This document shows positions 61,933 to 64,000 of a stretch of DNA of 64,000 nucleotides, piece by piece; position 1 is the stretch's first letter; each line of letters opens with the position of its first letter. The DNA is taken from positions 106,895 through 170,894 of the forward strand of contig VZSF01007709.1 in the NCBI GenBank assembly GCA_013398295.1. Direction: 5' to 3'. The notes beneath the pieces are model-generated. The model made no database searches. It worked only from the letters and a program-made list of their open reading frames with translations, and had not been told where the DNA came from. Both the position numbers and the translations under genes were made by a program. The DNA is from Chionis minor. Its lineage: Eukaryota > Chordata > Aves > Charadriiformes > Chionididae.

Positions 61933-64000
61933 CAGTGGTGCAGTGCGATAGAACTTAAAATCCCTTATTATAATCTATGGAACCTCTTACCTATGTACTT
62001 AGTTAAGGAATGGTAAAATATCACTCATATCATTTTAAAAAGATGAGTCAAATCTCAGAAAGAAAAGCTGTGCAGAGATAGGATGTACTTATCCTGTTTT
62101 CCAGCAGTTTGACTGAGGGATCCAAAAGAATAAGAACGAACTTGCCAGCCTAATTCTTGGGATGCTTGTGCAGAAGGTTGGGTGCCTCAGCTCCTCCCCA
62201 GTGAATGACTAATTAGCCATCAGAACAGAACTGCCTCTGCAGTATGGACTCTGATCACCCCATAACAGTATTTTACAACTTGGTTAATGAGGCCAGGTCA
62301 CCAGGAACCTGCTGGGAATCTCATCTTCTGCTGGCAGTACTGTTTCTATCCAAGAAGCAGCTGAGAGTGAAGATCTTCCTTAAAATTACCTAATCCCTGT
62401 ATCTAGAGATGCATGAGCTATTTCAGTTTGAGGAAAACTATTGCAGTAGAGAGGTTCCTCAGGCCAAGAAAAATGGAGTATATATAAATTTGATACAATA
62501 CAGGCACAAACCAACATTTTAAATTCTTCATTTTTTTCTGACAAACCCAAGAAGCACGGTTTCATACAGCTCTAATAGCATTGTGACTGCTCCAGATATT
62601 GTGCTTTCCTGCAGCCTTTTGCCTGCTGCTGTGCCTTTGAACATTTTGGTTTGTAGCAAGGAAGAGCCATTCATGAAATAAAGCTGAAAATGCAGAAATG
62701 TCTTACTTGCCTTGGGGCAGAGGGAAGATACATAGAGCAGAGAAGAGGTTTGACCCCAGGAGTCAAGGATATGGGAATGAATAGTCTCCTCTTTCTCAAA
62801 CCTTCAGTGTGAGTCTGCCTGAAAAGGAAGCAGCCCCAGGCAGTTGTGAACATATCTTCATGGCAGAATTAACTCCAGTACTACCTTTCTCTTGGTGCCC
62901 ATTTCACAATTAGTCTGTGTGGTTTGGCTACTAATTAATATTGCAGCTGGCCTCCCATGATTCTAGCCAACTCAGGTGGACTTTGCAATGCAGCGATAGC
63001 CAGGGGATCCCCTCTTTGGATTCAGAATTGTGAAGGAGACGATCTCATTGTCCAGAATAGCTCCTTTTGTCCCAAGTTGGTTGGAGCTTTGCATTAGGGA
63101 TGAATCTTTACTTTTCTTATTTTAAGAATGTATAAAATACTCATGAGGAGTGATTAGGAACCTAAAAATAGCAGTCTGGTATTCAAGGGGTGAAGGTAGG
63201 CACCTAGGCTATCAGATATGACATAGGACCTACAAGACTAGTGTGTGGAGATCAGGAAAGATGCCCTATGCACATAGTATGTCATCGAACATCTATATTT
63301 AGGCAACTAAATCCCATTCCAAGAGCCATAAATCCCTGTCATGATCAGGACTTAATTTGTATTGTATATAAACACATTCTCTGAATGCCTTGCAACCAAA
63401 GCATTGCACTGCATCAAAGAATAAATCATAATATTATTATTATTTGCAACACTGGCCAAAGATGCAGAATGGAAATTCTTATAACCCCAAACCCCATCAG
63501 TATTCACATCCAGAAAAATATTAGAGAGAAAGGGGGAAATAAAAAAAGGAACCCAAAGCCTAACCATTAAGCCGTTCCTTCAAAACATTCATTTATAACA
63601 AGAAACTAATTACCAGCATCCATGCTAGATGTTTTGTCTTCATTCTGAGTTTTATTTACTGTTTAATGAAGTTGGTTTTCTGTTTTCTTTCATCAGGCAA
63701 ATGATGAGGTACAGTGAATGACACCAGCAAATTACGAAATAATCCCTGCAAGTTATACAAGGAGACAGAGAATCCATTCCGTGTGATCAGAAAGTACAAA
63801 GTGATAATAAGAGCAGGTTTGATGGAGGTTATGTCTCACAGCTCTTTAGGTCAGATAATAATGTGCTATGTCATTAAGCTGCGGTATCACTTTCCTGACT
63901 ATTGTAATTGATGGTTCATGATATGGATATACTATAAAGCAAGTAGTATGTTTTGAAATCCCCATCTATAAAACTGAGATGTGTTTTCTGTAAGCTCTGC

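Larger units (their letters stand above)
60900..64000. other. Unique AT-rich sequence to the window end
   Basis: No gene is supported. The start (61100-61260) is rich in attaat/ttaatt words and may be conserved. A TAG/TAA trinucleotide array follows at 61855. No CR1 or LTR is seen. Confidence 0.45.

Noticed and set aside
1..64000. CRISPR arrays, operons, ribosome-binding sites, tRNA or rRNA genes
   Set aside because: The window is vertebrate in repeat content. No regularly spaced repeat arrays, rRNA cores or tRNA box A/B pairs were seen on reading.

Overview
The window is vertebrate, and almost certainly avian, non-coding DNA. It is AT-rich and CpG-poor, and no open frame exceeds about 180 codons. 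Its interspersed repeats are the bird-typical ones: CR1 LINE fragments ending in the ATTCTATG-type 3' octamer, and LTRs of the avian ERVL-like kind that open with TGTCCTGGTTTGAG and close with a degenerate inverted copy. I recognise no intact protein-coding gene by name and no rRNA, tRNA or CRISPR array. It reads as a gene desert or the inside of a very large intron.

Layout. At 0.6-3 kb there is a minus-strand CR1 tail and a plus-strand solo LTR. At 8.4-10 kb there are two CR1 tails either side of a long T/C tract. At 17.7-19.3 kb there is a CpG-richer open frame followed by three short segments with good plus-strand splice signals, a possible unannotated transcript. At 24.7-26.7 kb there is one more exon-like open segment, a long imperfect hairpin, a compound pentanucleotide satellite and a CR1 tail. 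From 33 to 40 kb there is mostly unique sequence, including a stretch near 36 kb that looks like a conserved developmental enhancer. At 40.8-43.7 kb there are three CR1 fragments, one split by a solo LTR with a perfect 5-bp target duplication, plus a possible minus-strand terminal exon. At 44.9-45.5 kb there is a possible plus-strand terminal exon encoding a single hydrophobic helix. There is a CR1 tail at 51.6-51.9 kb. At 59.3-60.9 kb lies the longest CR1 piece, a dead reverse-transcriptase ORF that keeps its catalytic ADD motif.

The most solid observation about the record itself is at 59803-60599. A 398-bp block occurs twice, identical by eye, on either side of a single N. This is best explained as two overlapping contig ends joined without merging, so it is probably an assembly artefact. 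The best-supported biological observation is the solo LTR nested in a CR1. The exon-like and enhancer-like items are inferences from sequence texture and need RNA or alignment evidence. I found no convincing new biological system.
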